The notes: generated by a model from the letters alone, not told the origin. A stretch of DNA of 64,000 nucleotides from Sporichthya polymorpha DSM 43042 (GCF_000384115.1 NZ_KB913029.1:1274907-1338906); one strand, 5' to 3'; counted from the stretch's first letter, positions 34,324 to 43,037 are shown. Numbers and translations: made by a program.

Positions 34324-35607
34324 TCAAGCCGCCGGGCCGTGGCCGGTGATCGGGCAGACGCCCTGCTCGGCGGCGAGGCGTCGGGCCTCGGTCTGCCGGG
34401 CGACGGGGCAACCCGCGCCCCGGGGCACGAAGGCCGGGGTCTGCTCGGTCGTGTCGTAGTACCGGTGGAAGACGCCGGTCGCGGAGCCCGACATCGGCGG
34501 CACGAGCCAGGACCAGTCACCGGGCACCGGGCGGCCGGCCTTCTCCTCGCGCTCGAGGTGCATCAGGAAGCGCTCGGACTCGGTGTGGTGATCGGTGATC
34601 GTCACGTCGGCCATCGTGAAGCTGTGCAGCACCGCGACGTTGAGCTCGAGCAGCGCGCGGTCCTTCCACAGCGTCCGCTCGGTCGAGGTGTCGAGGCCGA
34701 GACGGCGGGCGATGCCCGGCAGCAGGTCGTACCGGAAGGCGTCGCCGAAGTTCCGTGACCCGATCTCGGTGCCGAGGTACCAGCCGTTGAACGGCGCGGC
34801 GGTGTAGGTGATCCCGCCGATGCGCAGATCCATGTTCGAGATCGCGGGGACGGCGTGCCAGCGCAGCCCGAGCTCGGCGAACCACGCGTGTTGCGGGTGT
34901 TCGATCGGCACCTCGAGGATCGCGTCGCGCGGGATCTCGAAGACGTGCGGCGGGCCGGTCGGACCGTCGATCACCAGCGGCAGGATGTCGAACGCGCTGC
35001 CCTCACCGAGCCAGCCGAACCGCTCGACGGCGCGGGTGAACTCGACCTGGGCCGGATCGCCGATGACCGAGCCGTCGACGGCGCGGTAGCCGGCGTACCG
35101 GATCATCTGGTCGTTGCGGATCCGGACGCCGCGCCGGCCCGGGGCGGGCGGGGCGAAGATCGTGATCGTCGGTCGGATCTTGCCGCCGCCCGTTGCACTG
35201 CGCAGGTGCTCCACGCACTCGGAGAAGACCTCGTAGGGATCGGTCACGTCGCGCCGGTCCCGGACGACGAGGCTCTTCCAGTAGAGGCGGCCGATGCAGC
35301 GACTGCTGTTGCGCCAGGCCACGCGCGCCCCGAACGCGAGCTCGTCCTCGGTGTGCGCGTAGGTGCCGTAGCGGTTCAGTTCGTCCGCGACCTCGACCAT
35401 CCGCCGGTGCAGCGAGCCCGGGGCGTCCGGGTTCTCCGCGTAGTACCGCCGGAAGAAGTCGTGCGCCTCGTGGACGTCGACGCCCGCGAAGTCGTCCTCG
35501 ACGCTGCGCGCGCCGGCCGGCGTCTCCTGCTCGGGGATCACCGGGTTGCGGAACATCCGGGAGATCCGCGGCATCCCGCGACGGTCCTGATCCGCAGTCA
35601 GCGACAT
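34324..35607 (-). CDS. nos: bacterial nitric oxide synthase oxygenase
   Basis: A 427-residue NOS oxygenase domain. The heme-thiolate ligand is Cys104 in AWRNSSRCIGRLYWKSL; the arginine-binding Glu lies in FNGWYLGTEIGSRNFGD, and VPPMSGSATGVFHRYYD is the conserved C-terminal pterin/dimer segment. There is no reductase domain, as expected for bacterial NOS, so electrons must come from a separate flavoprotein. Two Cys-Pro motifs lie in the extreme C-terminus (GCPVARQ near 400 and VCPITGHG near 418). ATG 35607 is chosen; the TTG at 35640 is less likely. It sits upstream of Nudix and MBL genes in a redox-gene block, where Mycobacterium has no such gene. Confidence 0.95.
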   Translation of the reverse strand: MSLTADQDRRGMPRISRMFRNPVIPEQETPAGARSVEDDFAGVDVHEAHDFFRRYYAENPDAPGSLHRRMVEVADELNRYGTYAHTEDELAFGARVAWRNSSRCIGRLYWKSLVVRDRRDVTDPYEVFSECVEHLRSATGGGKIRPTITIFAPPAPGRRGVRIRNDQMIRYAGYRAVDGSVIGDPAQVEFTRAVERFGWLGEGSAFDILPLVIDGPTGPPHVFEIPRDAILEVPIEHPQHAWFAELGLRWHAVPAISNMDLRIGGITYTAAPFNGWYLGTEIGSRNFGDAFRYDLLPGIARRLGLDTSTERTLWKDRALLELNVAVLHSFTMADVTITDHHTESERFLMHLEREEKAGRPVPGDWSWLVPPMSGSATGVFHRYYDTTEQTPAFVPRGAGCPVARQTEARRLAAEQGVCPITGHGPAA

Positions 35608-35772
35608 AGGGCGAAACCTGGCCAATCGGGCATGCAGCAACGCCGTCGCCGGCGCCCTGGGTGTCTTCAGTGCCCAGGTATGACGCCACCCGCCGGGGGG
35701 TGGTTCCGCCCCTCGGAAGGGTCACCCGACGCATCCACCGTTCGGCGGAGAGCTACCGGGAAGAGCCGGACA

Positions 35773-36234
35773 TCACCCGATTTCGGCCACGATCTCGATC
35801 TCGACCGGGGCATTCAGGGGCAGCGAGGGCACGCCGACGGCAGCCCGGGCGTGAGCCCCGGCGTCGCCGAAGACCTGGCCGAACAGCTCGCTGGCCCCGT
35901 TGACCACCTTCGGGTGCTCCGTGAACTCCGGGACGCAGGCGACGAACCCCGTCACCTTGACGATGCGGCTGATCCGGTCGATCCCGCCGGCCTCGGCGGC
36001 GGCCGCGGCAATGGCGTTGAGCGCCGCCCGCTGGGCGAGCCCGTGGGCCTGCTCGACGCTGACGTCCGCGCCGACCTTGCCGGTCATCAGCAGCTTGCCA
36101 TCCGCGATCGGGAGCTGGCCGGAGACGTAGACGAGGTTGCCCGTCCGCACGGCCGGGACGTACGCGGCCAGCGGCTTCGCGACCTCGGGGAGGTGGAGCC
36201 CGAGCTCGCGCAGCTTCTCCAGGCGGGCGCTCAC
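35773..36234 (-). CDS. RidA/YjgF family protein (Rv3678c-like)
   Basis: A 153-residue Rid-family protein starting at GTG 36234. Visible conserved parts are VRTGNLVYVSGQLPIADGKL near residue 30 and the C-terminal LPLNAPVEIEIVAEIG. The conserved Arg of deaminating RidA (in CxxR near the C-terminus) is not seen: the region reads ARAAVGVPSLPL. It may be a non-deaminating Rid subgroup. The start overlaps the DUF4177 stop by 4 bases, so the two are coupled. Confidence 0.87.
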   Translation of the reverse strand: MSARLEKLRELGLHLPEVAKPLAAYVPAVRTGNLVYVSGQLPIADGKLLMTGKVGADVSVEQAHGLAQRAALNAIAAAAAEAGGIDRISRIVKVTGFVACVPEFTEHPKVVNGASELFGQVFGDAGAHARAAVGVPSLPLNAPVEIEIVAEIG

Positions 36235-36386
36235 GATTTCGGCCGCTTGAAGTACGCGACGAGCTGCTCGGCGTTCGGGCCCGGGACGACCTGGACCAGC
36301 TCCCAGCCCTCGGCCCCGAAGTTGTCGAGAATCTGCTTCGTCGCGTGGATGAGCAGCGGCGCGGTCATGTACTCCCAGGTCTGCAT
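36231..36386 (-). CDS. DUF4177 small protein (Rv3678A-like)
   Basis: A 51-residue protein, MQTWEYMTAPLLIHATKQIL with DNFGAEGWELVQVVPGPN following, the typical DUF4177 pattern (WEY near the start, GxxGWELV in the middle). A TAGGCT hexamer at 36393-36398 lies six bases before the ATG, so it is probably translated from a leaderless mRNA. It is cotranscribed with the RidA gene by a 4-base overlap and is divergent from the ArsA-like ATPases. The function of DUF4177 is unknown. Confidence 0.85.
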   Translation of the reverse strand: MQTWEYMTAPLLIHATKQILDNFGAEGWELVQVVPGPNAEQLVAYFKRPKS

Positions 36387-36392
36387 GGCAGC

Positions 36393-36470
36393 AGCCTAGA
36401 GCTGGGGTGTGATGGGGCCGACCTGCCAGGTGGCGGTGCGGGCCCACGGGCGTTGTCTACGCTTTTGGGG
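36393..36470. promoter_or_regulatory. divergent leaderless promoter pair, DUF4177 / ArsA-like ATPase
   Basis: On the minus strand TAGGCT (36393-36398) stands six bases before ATG 36386; on the plus strand TACGCT (36458-36463) stands six bases before GTG 36470. Neither gene has a ribosome site, so both transcripts probably begin at the start codon. The two -10 elements are 59 bp apart. Confidence 0.55.
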
Positions 36471-37501
36471 TGCCCAAGGCGTCCGCTGCACCCTCGCCGT
36501 GGGCGGGAGTGGAACTCCATGTCGTGACCGGCAAGGGCGGCACGGGGAAGACCACCGTCGCCGCCGCGCTCGCCATGGCCCTGGCCGCCGAGGGCGGCCG
36601 GACCCTGCTGGTCGAGGTCGAGGGCCGCGGCGGGATCGCCCAGCTCTTCGACACCCCGCCCCTGCCGTACGCGGAGACCCGGATCGCGGTCGCGCCGAAC
36701 GGCGGCGAGGTCTACGCGCTGCCGATCGATCCCGAAGAGGCGCTTCTTGAGTACCTCGAGATGTTCTACAAGCTCGGCCGCGCCGGGCGGGGCCTGCGGC
36801 GGCTGGGCTTCGTCGACTTCGTGACGACGATCGCGCCGGGCCTGCGGGACGTCCTGCTCACCGGCAAGGCCTATGAGGCGGTCGGCCCGCGGCGCGGCGG
36901 GCGCCAGGAGTACGACGCCGTCGTCATGGACGCGCCCCCGACGGGCCGGATCGGCAAGTTCCTCAACATCAACACCGAGGTCGCCGGGCTGGCCAAGGGC
37001 GGGCCGGTGCACAACCAGGCCGAGTCGATCATGCGGCTGCTGCGCTCGCCGCGGACCGCCGTCCACTTCGTGACGGTGCTGGAGGAGATGCCGGTCCAGG
37101 AGACCCTCGACGGCATCACCGAGATCAAGGCCATCGGCCTGCCGGTCGGGTCGGTGCTGGTGAACATGGTCCGCTCGCCCGCGCTGCCGCCGGCCGCGCT
37201 GGAGGCCGCCCGCGCCGGCACGCTCGACCGCGCCTCGATCGGAGCCGCGCTGCGCAAGGTCGGCGTGGCCGCCGAGGACCCGCTGCTGGACGCGCTGCTG
37301 GCCGAGGCCGCGGAGCACGCGGAGCGCGTCGCGCTCGAGACCACCGAGCGCGCCGACCTCGTCGCCACCGGGCACCCCGTGCTCGAACTGCCCTCGCTCG
37401 TCGAGGGCATCGACCTGTCCGCCCTGTACGACCTGGCAGCGCTCCTGCGCGCGCAGGGCGTGCGCCGGGCGGACGAGCCCACGGCCGGGAGGACCGCATG
37501 A
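36470..37501 (+). CDS. ArsA/Get3-family ATPase, first of a pair (Rv3679-like)
   Basis: A 343-residue ATPase with the deviant Walker A motif TGKGGTGKTTVAAALA (about residue 20) and the switch region VVMDAPPTGR. It matches Rv3679 of M. tuberculosis in length and position. With the product of the next gene it probably forms the BagA/BagB-type heterocomplex described in mycobacteria, related to eukaryotic Get3. There are no arsenic-binding cysteine triads, so arsenite transport is unlikely. The stop overlaps the next start by 4 bases. Confidence 0.92.
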   Translation: MPKASAAPSPWAGVELHVVTGKGGTGKTTVAAALAMALAAEGGRTLLVEVEGRGGIAQLFDTPPLPYAETRIAVAPNGGEVYALPIDPEEALLEYLEMFYKLGRAGRGLRRLGFVDFVTTIAPGLRDVLLTGKAYEAVGPRRGGRQEYDAVVMDAPPTGRIGKFLNINTEVAGLAKGGPVHNQAESIMRLLRSPRTAVHFVTVLEEMPVQETLDGITEIKAIGLPVGSVLVNMVRSPALPPAALEAARAGTLDRASIGAALRKVGVAAEDPLLDALLAEAAEHAERVALETTERADLVATGHPVLELPSLVEGIDLSALYDLAALLRAQGVRRADEPTAGRTA

Positions 37502-38652
37502 CCGCGCCGGTGCTCGACATCGACGCCCTGCTCGACGACCGCGACGTCCGCATCCTCGTCTGCTGCGGATCCGGCGGCGTCGGCAAAACGACGACGGCCG
37601 CGTCGCTCGCGGTCCGGGCGGCCGAGCGCGGCCGCGACGTCGTCGTCCTGACGATCGACCCGGCCCGGCGCCTCGCGCAGTCCATGGGTCTGACCGAGCT
37701 CGACAACACCCCGCGCGTGGTGGAAGGGATCGACACCTCGGCGGGCGGATCGCTCGAAGCGATGATGCTCGACATGAAGCGGACGTTCGACGAGATCGTC
37801 CTCGACCACTCGGATGCCGAGCGCGCCCAGCAGATCCTCGACAACCCCTTCTACCAGTCGCTCTCCTCGTCGATGGCCGGGACGCAGGAGTACATGGCGA
37901 TGGAGAAGCTCGGGCAGCTGCGGCGCAACCCCGCCTGGGATCTGATCGTCGTCGACACCCCGCCGAGCCGGTCGGCGCTGGACTTCCTCGACGCCCCGAA
38001 GCGGCTGGGCAGCTTCCTCGACGGCCGGGTGATCCGGATCCTCGCCGCGCCCGCCAAGGCCGGCGGCCGCGGGATGTTCAAGGTCGTCACGGCCGGATTC
38101 AACATCGTCACGAACGTCATCACCAAGGTGCTCGGCGCGCAGCTGCTCAAGGACGTCTCGGCGTTCATCACCGCGCTCGACACGATGTTCGGCGGGTTCC
38201 GCGAGCGCGCGGACGCGACCTACAAGCTGCTGAAGAACCCCGAGACGCGGTTCCTCGTCGTCGCGGCCCCGGAGCCGGACGCGCTCCGCGAGGCGTCGTA
38301 CTTCGTCGAGCGCCTGTCGGAGGAGCGCATGCCGCTCGCCGGTCTCGTCCTGAACCGCGTCCACCGTTCCGCGGCCGGGTCGCTGACCGCGTCCCGTTGT
38401 CTTGCGGCGGCGGAGGACCTGAACGGCGGCGACGGGGCCGACGGCGCCGACGACCCCGGCCGGATCGCCGCCGGGCTGCTGCGCCTGCACGCCGATCGGA
38501 TGAATGTGATCGCCCGGGAGCAGCGGCTGACGGCCCGGTTCACCGGGGCCCACCCGGGCGTCGCGGTCGGCACGGTTCAGGCGCTGCCCGGCGACGTGCA
38601 CGACCTCGATGCGTTGCGGTCGATCGGGAGCGATTTGTCCGCCGCCGGGTAA
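37498..38652 (+). CDS. ArsA/Get3-family ATPase, second of a pair (Rv3680-like)
   Basis: A 384-residue ATPase with Walker A CCGSGGVGKTTTAASLA (about residue 23), switch I DPARRLAQSMGL and switch II VVDTPPSRSALDFLDAP. A helical region rich in Phe and Met (GGRGMFKVVTAGFNIVTNVI, residues 185-215) resembles the hydrophobic client-facing segment of Get3. The ATG at 37498 overlaps the previous stop. The unit ends at a long hairpin opposite the WhiB gene. Confidence 0.92.
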   Translation: MTAPVLDIDALLDDRDVRILVCCGSGGVGKTTTAASLAVRAAERGRDVVVLTIDPARRLAQSMGLTELDNTPRVVEGIDTSAGGSLEAMMLDMKRTFDEIVLDHSDAERAQQILDNPFYQSLSSSMAGTQEYMAMEKLGQLRRNPAWDLIVVDTPPSRSALDFLDAPKRLGSFLDGRVIRILAAPAKAGGRGMFKVVTAGFNIVTNVITKVLGAQLLKDVSAFITALDTMFGGFRERADATYKLLKNPETRFLVVAAPEPDALREASYFVERLSEERMPLAGLVLNRVHRSAAGSLTASRCLAAAEDLNGGDGADGADDPGRIAAGLLRLHADRMNVIAREQRLTARFTGAHPGVAVGTVQALPGDVHDLDALRSIGSDLSAAG

Positions 38653-38680
38653 CTGGTGCCTTTATCGCTCGGTTAAACGC

Positions 38681-38740
38681 CGAAAGCGCACATCTGCCGG
38701 CTTTTCTCGGCGGGAATTGCCGGGCAGATGTGCGCTTTCG
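38681..38740. terminator. long perfect hairpin between ArsA-like and WhiB genes
   Basis: CGAAAGCGCACATCTGCC (38681-38698) pairs perfectly over 18 bp with GGCAGATGTGCGCTTTCG (38723-38740) around a 24-base loop. An outer TTTATC (38661-38666) and GATAAA (38741-38746) are also inverted. Located between converging genes, it is most simply a bidirectional terminator, though longer and less GC-rich than the others in this window. Confidence 0.75.
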
Positions 38741-38780
38741 GATAAATCTCTGGCGACCCCGAAGAGTCGCCGGGCCTGCG

Positions 38781-39086
38781 TCAGATCGCCTCGGGCAGCT
38801 TGACCGGGTGACCGGAGAGCGCCTCGTCGCGGGCGGCCTCCAGGAGACCACGCCACGAGGTCACGTTCGGCCGGCGGCGCAGCAGCGCCCGACGCTCACG
38901 CTCCGTCATACCCCCCCAGACGCCGAACTCGACACGGTTGTCGAGAGCGTCGGCCAGGCACTCGGTCCGAACCGGGCAGCCCATGCACACGGCCTTGGCG
39001 CGATTCTGCGCCGCACCCTGCACAAACAGCTCGTCCGGAGCGGACTGCTTGCACCGGGCCCGCTGGGCCCACTCGTTGTCCCACAT
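38781..39086 (-). CDS. whiB4: WhiB-family iron-sulfur regulator, WblA/WhiB4 type
   Basis: A 101-residue WhiB-like protein. Four cysteines bind an [4Fe-4S] cluster: one in WAQRARCKQSAPDEL and three in KAVCMGCPVRTECLADAL. The signature EFGVWGGMTERERRALLRRR follows, then a short basic tail. It agrees closely with Streptomyces WblA and its position equals whiB4 (Rv3681c). WhiB4 is an oxygen/NO-responsive DNA-binding redox regulator. ATG 39086 is preferred; GTGs at 39095 and 39116 are alternatives. The nos gene about 3 kb away makes an NO-sensing link attractive, but that is inference. Confidence 0.95.
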   Translation of the reverse strand: MWDNEWAQRARCKQSAPDELFVQGAAQNRAKAVCMGCPVRTECLADALDNRVEFGVWGGMTERERRALLRRRPNVTSWRGLLEAARDEALSGHPVKLPEAI

Positions 39087-39474
39087 GTTCCGCACGTCCT
39101 TCCCCCTGGCGATCACGACCGGACGGGCCCCAGTCGCGTTGGGCCGAACGTGACCGTCTCAGATTACGGTCCGTATCCAACAGACCCCGTTCGGACCAAC
39201 GTCGCATAGTCCGGAAGGGCCAGTGGGCACGAGTCGTTCGTGCAGCCTTGGACGCGGGTCACCCACCCCTGGTTCCCGCGGATTTACGCGGAGGAAAGGT
39301 CCGACTCGGGCGATATGTCCGATTCGCCCCGCGCGAATGTCATTGCTTTCTCAAGCGCGGTAGACGGAGCCATGGGGGAGCCGTGACGGATTCGCGTAGT
39401 CGGCCCGAGTAGTCACAGCTAACGGTTACATGAAGTAGCTGGATCCGGATCTTCTTCGCCGTACGCTTACGCGC
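39087..39474. other. divergent intergenic region between whiB4/wblA and ponA2
   Basis: About 388 bp without a visible gene. A perfect short palindrome TACGG-T-CCGTA lies at 39165-39175, upstream of the whiB gene. For ponA2, TACGCT at 39462-39467 stands seven bases before the ATG, consistent with leaderless transcription. The rest shows no structure I can name. Confidence 0.55.
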
Positions 39475-41883
39475 ATGAAGTTTCCGTGGGGGCGGCGCAA
39501 GAACAAGGCCGACACGCCGGTCGTCATCACACCGGCTCTCGGCACCTGGGGTGCGCCGAAGGAAGAAGCCAAGTCGGCGTACATCGCCGGCTTCCTCGGG
39601 GCATGCGTGCTCGCCGGCGCGATGGTCGCCGGCATGCTGCTGCCGCTGGTCGGGACCGGCGCCGTCGCGGCGAAGAAACTCGCCGAGGACTTCCAGGAGC
39701 TGCCGTCCGACATCGAGACGCGGCCGCCGGCGCAGGCGTCGGTCGTCCTCGCCGCGGACGGCACGCGCATCGCGACGTTCTACGACGAGAACCGCGTGGC
39801 CGTCCCGCTGGCGAAGGTCGCGCCGATCATGATCAAGGCGATCCTCGCGATCGAGGACTCGCGCTTCTACGAGCACGGTGGCGTCGACCCCAAGGGCACG
39901 CTGCGCGCGCTCGTGAACAACCAGGGCGGCGAGGGTGGCCGGCAGGGTGGTTCGACGCTGACGCAGCAGTACGTCAAGAACCTGCTGATCCAGCTCTCCG
40001 ACGGCGACCCGGACAAGATCGCCGCGGCGCGCGCCCCCACGATCAAGCGCAAGGTCCAGGAGCTGAAGTACGCCCTGGAGATCGAGAAGCGCATGACCAA
40101 GGACCAGATCCTGGAGAACTACCTCAACATCTCCTACTTCGGATCGGGTGCCTACGGCATCGAGGCGGCCGCGCGTCGCTACTTCTCCAAGAGCTCGAAC
40201 AACCTGACGCTCACCGAGGCCGCCATGCTGGCCGGCGCGGTGCAGAGCCCGGGTCGCTACGACGCGACCCAGTACCCCGAGGCTGCGCAGACCCGTCGGG
40301 ACGTCGTCCTGACACGTATGCGCGACGTCGGCTACATCACCACCGACCAGATGTCCAAGGCGAAGGCCGAGGACCTCGGGCTGCGCGTGTCGCCGACCTT
40401 CAACGGCTGCACCCGTTCCCCGGTGCCGTTCTTCTGCGACTACATCACCAAGGTCATCCTCAACGACCCGATCTTCGGCGAGACGGAGCGCGACCGTTCG
40501 GACGTCCTGTCCCGTGGTGGTCTGACGATCCGTACGACGCTCAACATGCAGGCGCAGAAGGCCGCCGACGAGTCGATGAAGTTCCACACGAACCCGACCG
40601 ACAAGGTCGCGGCGTCGCTGGCGACGGTCGAGCCGGGCACCGGCAAGATCCTCGCGATGACCAACAGCCGGGAGTACGGCACCGGCAAGGGCAAGACGGT
40701 CATCAACTACGCCACCGACTACAAGTACGGCGGCTCGCGCGGGTTCCAGAACGGGTCGACGCACAAGGTGTTCACGTCCGCGGCCGCGATCGCCGAGGGC
40801 TACGGCACCGAGTACAAGATCGACTCTCCGTTCCGCAAGGGCGGCTTCCCGCACCAGATGCGGTGCGACGGCAAGCGCGTCCCGGCCGACGGCTGGAGCC
40901 CGAAGAACTTCACCGACGAGGACACGAACGGCATCTTCGGCAAGATCACCCAGCGCGAGGCGCTGCGCCGCTCGGTCAACACGTACTACGCGTCGCTCGA
41001 GGTGCGGGTCGGCCTCTGCGACGTCGTGAAGATGGCGGAGGCGGCGGGCATCCACCGCGCCGACGGCCAGCCGCAGTTCGAGTTCCTGCCCTACACGCTG
41101 GGCATCAACGAGATCTCGCCGCTGACGCTCGCGAACTCGTACGCGACGTTCGCGGCCCGCGGCAAGCGCTGCGACCCGATCGCGATCGAGTCCATCGCCG
41201 GCCGTGACGGCAAGGCGCTGCCGGTCCCGTCGGCGAACTGCCAGCAGACGATCAAGCCCGAGGTCGCCGACGTCGTCGCCGACCTGCTCCGCTCCGTCAT
41301 GGAGAAGGGCGGCTACGGCTTCCGGATGCGTCTGTCGGACAACAACCCGTGTCTGCTGAAGAACCCGGTGGAGTGCATCGCGGGCGACCCGAACTCCGAC
41401 CGCGCCGCGGGCGGCAAGACCGGGACGACCAACAACCAGATCGCCGTCTGGTACGCGGGCATGACGATGCAGATGTCGACGGCCGTGTGGGTCGGCAACC
41501 CCGACGACTACGGCTTCACGATGGACGACATCAGCATCGGTGGGTTCTACCGCTCCGCCGTCTCCGGCAGCCGCGTCCCCGGCCCGATCTGGCGGGACAT
41601 GATGATCCCGGCCCACAAGGGTCTGCCGAAGCTCAACTTCCACCCGCCGTCCAACAAGTGGCTGCGCGGGACCAAGGGCGCCGGCGAGGTCGGCCCGGGT
41701 CGCATGACCTACAAGGCGGGCGAGCTGAACACCCCGAAGGCCGGCGACCCGATCCCGGCCGCGAAGCCGAACAACAACCAGAACCAGAACCAGAACAACA
41801 ACCGGAACAACAACCAGAACAACAACCGCCAGAACAACCAGCAGAGCGACCAGCCGGCGAACCCGAACCGGCAGCAGAACTGA
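39475..41883 (+). CDS. ponA2: bifunctional class A penicillin-binding protein PonA2
   Basis: An 802-residue peptidoglycan synthase. One membrane helix (AYIAGFLGACVLAGAMVAGM, about 36-60) precedes the glycosyltransferase domain (catalytic Glu127 in AIEDSRFYEHGG; GGSTLTQQYVKN) and the transpeptidase domain with S428-THK, S500-VN and K648-TG. The SxxK motif NGSTHKVF has His where many have Phe. The C-terminus (about 764-802) is a tail of almost only Asn and Gln with no PASTA domain. The gene follows whiB4/wblA as in Mycobacterium (Rv3682). It is ended by a hairpin. Confidence 0.95.
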   Translation: MKFPWGRRKNKADTPVVITPALGTWGAPKEEAKSAYIAGFLGACVLAGAMVAGMLLPLVGTGAVAAKKLAEDFQELPSDIETRPPAQASVVLAADGTRIATFYDENRVAVPLAKVAPIMIKAILAIEDSRFYEHGGVDPKGTLRALVNNQGGEGGRQGGSTLTQQYVKNLLIQLSDGDPDKIAAARAPTIKRKVQELKYALEIEKRMTKDQILENYLNISYFGSGAYGIEAAARRYFSKSSNNLTLTEAAMLAGAVQSPGRYDATQYPEAAQTRRDVVLTRMRDVGYITTDQMSKAKAEDLGLRVSPTFNGCTRSPVPFFCDYITKVILNDPIFGETERDRSDVLSRGGLTIRTTLNMQAQKAADESMKFHTNPTDKVAASLATVEPGTGKILAMTNSREYGTGKGKTVINYATDYKYGGSRGFQNGSTHKVFTSAAAIAEGYGTEYKIDSPFRKGGFPHQMRCDGKRVPADGWSPKNFTDEDTNGIFGKITQREALRRSVNTYYASLEVRVGLCDVVKMAEAAGIHRADGQPQFEFLPYTLGINEISPLTLANSYATFAARGKRCDPIAIESIAGRDGKALPVPSANCQQTIKPEVADVVADLLRSVMEKGGYGFRMRLSDNNPCLLKNPVECIAGDPNSDRAAGGKTGTTNNQIAVWYAGMTMQMSTAVWVGNPDDYGFTMDDISIGGFYRSAVSGSRVPGPIWRDMMIPAHKGLPKLNFHPPSNKWLRGTKGAGEVGPGRMTYKAGELNTPKAGDPIPAAKPNNNQNQNQNNNRNNNQNNNRQNNQQSDQPANPNRQQN

Positions 41884-41923
41884 CCTGGCTGAGCTGGTTC
41901 GCCCGGCGAGACTGAGCACCGCA

Positions 41924-41956
41924 CGAAGGCGTCACCCGGCCCGGGTGGCGCCTTCG
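41924..41956 (+). terminator. terminator after ponA2
   Basis: CGAAGGCGTCACCCGG pairs with CCGGGTGGCGCCTTCG (one G-T pair) in a tight hairpin 40 bp after the ponA2 stop and followed by TCGTTG. Confidence 0.8.
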
Positions 41957-41973
41957 TCGTTGCGTGCCGCACC

Positions 41974-42927
41974 ATGGAAGGCGTGTTCCCCTCCGGCGCT
42001 CTCGCCGCCGCCTCGCGCCATCCGATCGCCGCCGTGGTCGCCGGAACGGCCGCGCTGGGCACCGCGTGCCTGGCCTACGGCGCCGGCTACGAGGTGCGGG
42101 CCTTCACGCTGCGGCGGGTGGCGGTGCCCGTGCTCCCGGCCGGGCAGCGCCCGCTGCGGGTCCTGCAGGTCTCCGACCTCCACCTGACCCCGGACCAGGC
42201 CCGCAAGAAGGCGTGGGTGCGCTCGCTGGCCGCGCTGGAGCCGGACCTGGTGATCGACACCGGCGACAACCTGGCGCACCCGGACTCGGTGCCGCACGTG
42301 CTCGATGCGCTCGGGCCGCTGCTCGAGCGGCCGGGGCTGTTCGTGTTCGGCTCGAACGACTACTACTCGCCGCGGCTGAAGAATCCGGCCCGGTACCTGT
42401 GGGAGCGCCGGTCGAAGCCGATGCCGCGTCGGATCGACCTGCCGCACACCGAGCTCCGCGACGCGCTGGGTGGTGCCGGGTGGGAGTACCTGGGCAACGC
42501 CCGGACCCGGCTGAAGCTGGACGGACGGGTGCTCGACGTCGTCGGCGTCGACGACCCGCACGTGAACCGGGACCGGTACAACGTCGTCGCGGGTCCCGCG
42601 GACCCGGCGGTGGACCTCTCGGTCGGCATCGTCCACGCCCCGTACCGGCGGGTGCTGGACGCGATGACCGCCGACGGGCACCAGCTCCTGATCGCCGGCC
42701 ACACCCACGGCGGCCAGCTCCGGGTCCCCGGCTTCGGGGCTCTGGTGACCAACTGCGACCTCGACCGCTCCCGCGCCCGGGGGCTGTCCCGGTACCCGTC
42801 GTGGCGCGACCCCTCCGCCCCCTGGCTCCACGTCTCCGCCGGGCTCGGGACCTCCCCGTTCTTCCCGATCCGGTTCTGCTGCCGCCCCGAGGCCACCCTG
42901 CTCACCCTGGTCGCCCGCGACGCCTGA
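41974..42927 (+). CDS. membrane-anchored metallophosphoesterase (Rv3683-like)
   Basis: A 317-residue calcineurin-like phosphoesterase. An N-terminal hydrophobic segment (IAAVVAGTAALGTACLAYGA) anchors or exports it. Metal motifs are QVSDLHLTPD, VIDTGDNLAH, FGSNDYYSP (Asn-Asp in place of GNHD/E) and IAGHTHGGQL. Members of this group act on UDP-diacylglucosamine or other envelope phosphates in some bacteria; the substrate here is unknown. It ends the syntenic block next to the tRNA gene. Confidence 0.92.
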   Translation: MEGVFPSGALAAASRHPIAAVVAGTAALGTACLAYGAGYEVRAFTLRRVAVPVLPAGQRPLRVLQVSDLHLTPDQARKKAWVRSLAALEPDLVIDTGDNLAHPDSVPHVLDALGPLLERPGLFVFGSNDYYSPRLKNPARYLWERRSKPMPRRIDLPHTELRDALGGAGWEYLGNARTRLKLDGRVLDVVGVDDPHVNRDRYNVVAGPADPAVDLSVGIVHAPYRRVLDAMTADGHQLLIAGHTHGGQLRVPGFGALVTNCDLDRSRARGLSRYPSWRDPSAPWLHVSAGLGTSPFFPIRFCCRPEATLLTLVARDA

Positions 42928-43037
42928 GCGGTCCCCCGCTCCCCCAGTGAGCGACAGAGTTGCAACGGGTGGGGCGCCGCAGCGGCCGCCCGATGCCCCT
43001 CCCGTTTCAACCCTGTCACGGGGTGGGGGAATCCCGG

